A DNA stretch of 6,430 nucleotides from Oscillospiraceae bacterium (lineage in GTDB: Bacteria; Bacillota; Clostridia; Oscillospirales; Ruminococcaceae), in the NCBI GenBank assembly GCA_018110855.1, contig JAGBFZ010000289.1, positions 1-6,430 of the forward strand. The letters run 5' to 3'. The position numbers and the translations under genes were made by a program. The notes beneath the pieces are model-generated. The model saw nothing but the letters and a program-made list of their open reading frames with translations, did not search any database and was not told where the DNA came from. Shown here one piece after another: positions 5,560 through 6,430 of the stretch (positions are counted from its first letter, which is position 1; every line of letters begins with the position of its first letter).

Positions 5560-6382
5560 GATCCAGAAAAACAGTTTGGAACTGTTGAAGGAGTTTGCAG
5601 AGGTCTGTGATAAAAATAATCTCACCTATTATATTATCGGCGGTACCTTGTTGGGTGCAGTAAGGCACAAGGGCTTTATTCCGTGGGATGATGATGTTGA
5701 TGTTGCCGTGCCTCGAAAGGATTATAATTATATCATTCAGAATGCAGATAAATTGTTCAGACCGCCCTATCGGTTTGCTCATCATTCAAATTGCAGTGAG
5801 GAAGATATAGTTCGGGATATGATGGGCAAGCTATGCAATGATAATATTTTAGTCCATTGTGAGAACAATAATAAATGCGTCACTAAAATCAGGGGAATTG
5901 ATATTTTCCCTGTTGACGGAACACCTGATAATGGGCTTTTAAGACGTATTCATTTTTTTAAGCTGATGTGCTATCGAATGATATTCAAATTTACATTCAG
6001 TGATAATTTGGAGATCAATAACGGAAATCACAGAAGTTTTGCAGAAAAAATTCTTATTGTATTTGCCAAGTCAACTAATATCGGCAAGATCATCAACAGA
6101 AATAAGGCTCTTGATAAGCTTGAAAGCACTCTTCAGAAATACAGCCTTGAGAATTCGTCAAAAATGGCAGGAACATTTTTAGGAGCTTATAAGCTGAGAG
6201 AATTTACTGACAGAAGGTTTTTTGAAGGACGGAAAAAATATAAATTTGAAGATGGCGAATTTTATGGTACAGATGATTATGACGGATATTTAAAATGTAT
6301 CTACGGAGATTATATGAAGCTCCCTCCTGAGAAGGACAGGGTCGGGAAACATAAGATAATAAAGGTGGAAAAAATCAGATGA
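5543..6382 (+). CDS. LicD-family phosphotransferase
   Basis: A 279-residue LicD/FKTN-type protein of the nucleotidyltransferase fold. Characterised relatives move phosphocholine or similar phospho-alcohols from a CDP-carrier to a glycan or teichoic acid. Family marks: helix EIQKNSLELLKEFAEVCDKNNL (6-27), IIGGTLLGAVRHKGFIPWDDDVDVAVPRKDY (31-61) with the metal-binding Asp cluster D49-D51 and D53, RGIDIFPVDG (117-126), and C-terminal KLPPEKDRVGKH (259-270), which is typical of the family end. There is no signal peptide or clear membrane segment, so it should act in the cytosol or at the inner membrane face. ATG 5543 is preferred because the protein then opens like other family members; AAAGGA at 5526-5531 gives a slightly long 11-nt spacing, whereas for ATG 5531 it has none. 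The next gene overlaps by 4 nt (ATGA) and encodes a cytidylyltransferase, supporting a CDP-alcohol donor. It looks AT-richer than the genes to its left. Confidence 0.92.
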   Translation: MSELTEIQKNSLELLKEFAEVCDKNNLTYYIIGGTLLGAVRHKGFIPWDDDVDVAVPRKDYNYIIQNADKLFRPPYRFAHHSNCSEEDIVRDMMGKLCNDNILVHCENNNKCVTKIRGIDIFPVDGTPDNGLLRRIHFFKLMCYRMIFKFTFSDNLEINNGNHRSFAEKILIVFAKSTNIGKIINRNKALDKLESTLQKYSLENSSKMAGTFLGAYKLREFTDRRFFEGRKKYKFEDGEFYGTDDYDGYLKCIYGDYMKLPPEKDRVGKHKIIKVEKIR

Positions 6383-6430
6383 AACGGGTAATTACATACG
6401 GCACATTTGTCTTGCTTCACTATGGGCATA
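6379..6430 (+). CDS. TagD-like cytidylyltransferase, 3'-truncated by the window edge
   Basis: Only 17 codons are visible: MKRVITYGTFVLLHYGH, then one base. This is the N terminus of the glycerol-3-phosphate cytidylyltransferase-like group (TagD/GCT and relatives), where the nucleotide-binding signature is normally GTFDLxHxGH. The HxGH catalytic motif is intact. The Asp after GTF is replaced by Val (GTC instead of GAC), which is unusual. The start overlaps the LicD stop (ATGA), and AAGG at 6362-6365 serves as ribosome binding site. Known members make CDP-glycerol or a related CDP-alcohol; here it would supply the donor for the adjacent LicD enzyme. The domain is not seen in full, so additional fused domains and the substrate remain open. 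Confidence 0.8.
   Translation, partial: MKRVITYGTFVLLHYGH

Noticed and set aside
6000..6182. A 60-codon plus-strand frame inside the LicD gene
   Set aside because: It lies in another frame within a conserved enzyme gene and has no ribosome binding site or recognisable product.
1..6430. CRISPR array, tRNA/rRNA gene, insertion sequence or origin
   Set aside because: I saw no regularly spaced repeats, no tRNA-like cloverleaf or rRNA stretch, no transposase-like frame with terminal repeats, and no DnaA-box cluster.

Overview
The window reads as part of a chromosome of a low-to-moderate GC Gram-positive gut bacterium, most like Ruminococcus or a relative (Oscillospiraceae/Ruminococcaceae). This is an inference from the Shine-Dalgarno sequences ahead of almost every gene, the TTG start, the C-terminal Ala-rich membrane anchor ending in KK-x-K on a secreted protein, and the style of the proteins. 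No 16S or other marker gene is present, so the genus is a guess.

Left block (1-1605): the 3' part of a von Willebrand factor A (YfbK-type) gene is followed after 14 nt by a secreted, C-terminally membrane-anchored protein of unknown function that carries two SH3-like repeats. A strong stem-loop at 1550-1588 with T-tracts on both sides ends this unit.

Middle block (1606-5395): a perfect-consensus sigma-A promoter (TTGACA, 17 bp, TATAAT) starts a glycan operon. The order is a PglC-type phosphoglycosyl transferase (TTG start), then a 644-residue fusion of a GHMP sugar kinase to a GalU-like nucleotidyltransferase, then a family 8 glycosyltransferase. Gaps between these genes are 14-20 nt.

Right block (5396-6430): about 150 nt without a conventional gene holds a 13-bp hairpin, competing stems and two very short possible reading frames with good ribosome binding sites. 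It is followed by a LicD-family phosphotransferase gene and, through an ATGA overlap, the first 17 codons of a TagD-like cytidylyltransferase. This block looks AT-richer than the middle block and may be a separately acquired module.

Working together (inference): the fusion protein would turn a free sugar into a nucleotide sugar (sugar to sugar-1-phosphate to UDP-sugar). The phosphoglycosyl transferase would load the first sugar phosphate onto undecaprenyl phosphate, and the GT8 enzyme would extend it. The cytidylyltransferase/LicD pair would make a CDP-activated alcohol and attach a phospho-substituent to the glycan. The product is most likely a capsule, exopolysaccharide or cell-wall glycan. 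The standout feature is the kinase-pyrophosphorylase fusion. Its domain order is the reverse of the known bifunctional Fkp enzyme of Bacteroides.
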